Source: Methanococcoides sp.
GTDB lineage: Archaea > Halobacteriota > Methanosarcinia > Methanosarcinales > Methanosarcinaceae
Direction: 5' to 3'
Length of the DNA: 64,000 bases
Assembly (NCBI GenBank): GCA_021108275.1
Contig: JAIORD010000033.1
Location: 1-64,000 of the forward strand
Shown here: positions 63,756 through 64,000 of the stretch, piece by piece
Layout of the letters: each line of letters begins with the position of its first letter
Numbering within the stretch: position 1 is the stretch's first letter
The notes under the pieces: generated by a model
Told to the model about the DNA's origin: nothing
Databases searched by the model: none
The model's input: the letters and a program-made list of their open reading frames with translations, nothing else
Translations under genes and position numbers: made by a program

Positions 63756-63960
63756 TCTGGCACACTCCATAGTGTGTTGGCTCTGCCCCTGTTCTTGTAT
63801 TTGCTTGACCGGCATCAAGTACAGGGGTTAAAATTATCTTATCGTTTCTCATTTCCATTTCTATTACTGTCCCTTTTTCAATTCCTAATAATCGACATGC
63901 TTGTGCTGGTATACCCACAAAATACGTCTCTCTACTCTTTTGTACTTTTCTTGTTAGCAT
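63748..63960 (-). CDS. AbrB/SpoVT-type DNA-binding protein
   Basis: 70 aa: RKVQKSRETYFVGIPAQACRLLGIEKGTVIEMEMRNDKIILTP is the swapped-hairpin AbrB fold, used as transcription regulator or antitoxin. First gene of the overlapping minus-strand series that ends with PrimPol, so it may control replicon copy number. No toxin gene is recognised next to it. Confidence 0.8.
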   Translation of the reverse strand: MLTRKVQKSRETYFVGIPAQACRLLGIEKGTVIEMEMRNDKIILTPVLDAGQANTRTGAEPTHYGVCQNE

Positions 63961-64000
63961 TTTATCATCTCATGTGACTTACAAAAAAAACATTGCATAC

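Overview
The window looks like chromosome of a methylotrophic methanogen of the Methanosarcinaceae (Methanococcoides- or Methanolobus-like; genus inferred, not proven). Evidence: a complete coenzyme F430 cluster (cfbA-E-D-C-B), archaeal lipid genes (egsA, carS), archaeal GatD, PurP, AlaX and EndA, split CcmF (this family has cytochromes), class III-signal pilins, and GGTG/GGAGG ribosome sites.

Layout. 1-5.5 kb: core genes (two histidine kinases, argH, gatD). 5.5-15.6 kb: an AT-rich ~9.4 kb integrated element lying inside a type IV pilin gene. It has two tyrosine recombinases, a helicase-primase-like protein, two nuclease-like proteins and a casposase relic, and is bounded by an 84-bp perfect direct repeat of the pilin N-terminal coding sequence. 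15.6-43.1 kb: core again (purP, DUF63/SpoIIM, egsA, UPF0179, DUF2150, cfb operon, frameshifted endA, alaX, ccmF halves, rubrerythrin, a FecCD-type ABC transporter, carS-pyrE, hcp, purD, argF). 43.6-46.07 kb: tRNA-Leu(CAG) plus an integrase module, between the 5' and 3' pieces of a relic tRNA-Leu. 46.07-54.91 kb: an apparently complete casposon with terminal inverted repeats, a 14-bp target duplication, casposase (Cas1), PolB, HNH and HTH genes, and a two-gene CBASS-like cargo. 54.91-57.2 kb: remnant of a second casposon at the same target, carrying a large HEPN-domain gene. 57.3-64 kb: a plasmid- or virus-like replicon with PrimPol-SF3 helicase, iteron-like repeats, small membrane proteins and a membrane-anchored AN1-zinc-finger/transglutaminase-like protein; it runs off the right edge.

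How parts work together. The cfb genes form the route from sirohydrochlorin to the last steps of F430. In the pilin island, recombination across the 84-bp repeats would exchange which pilin body is joined to the single promoter and leader, so integration and excision would switch the expressed pilin. The second island resembles a CRISPR array in layout: a tRNA 3' end acts like a leader, then target repeat, casposon, target repeat, older casposon. This fits repeated casposase insertion at one site.
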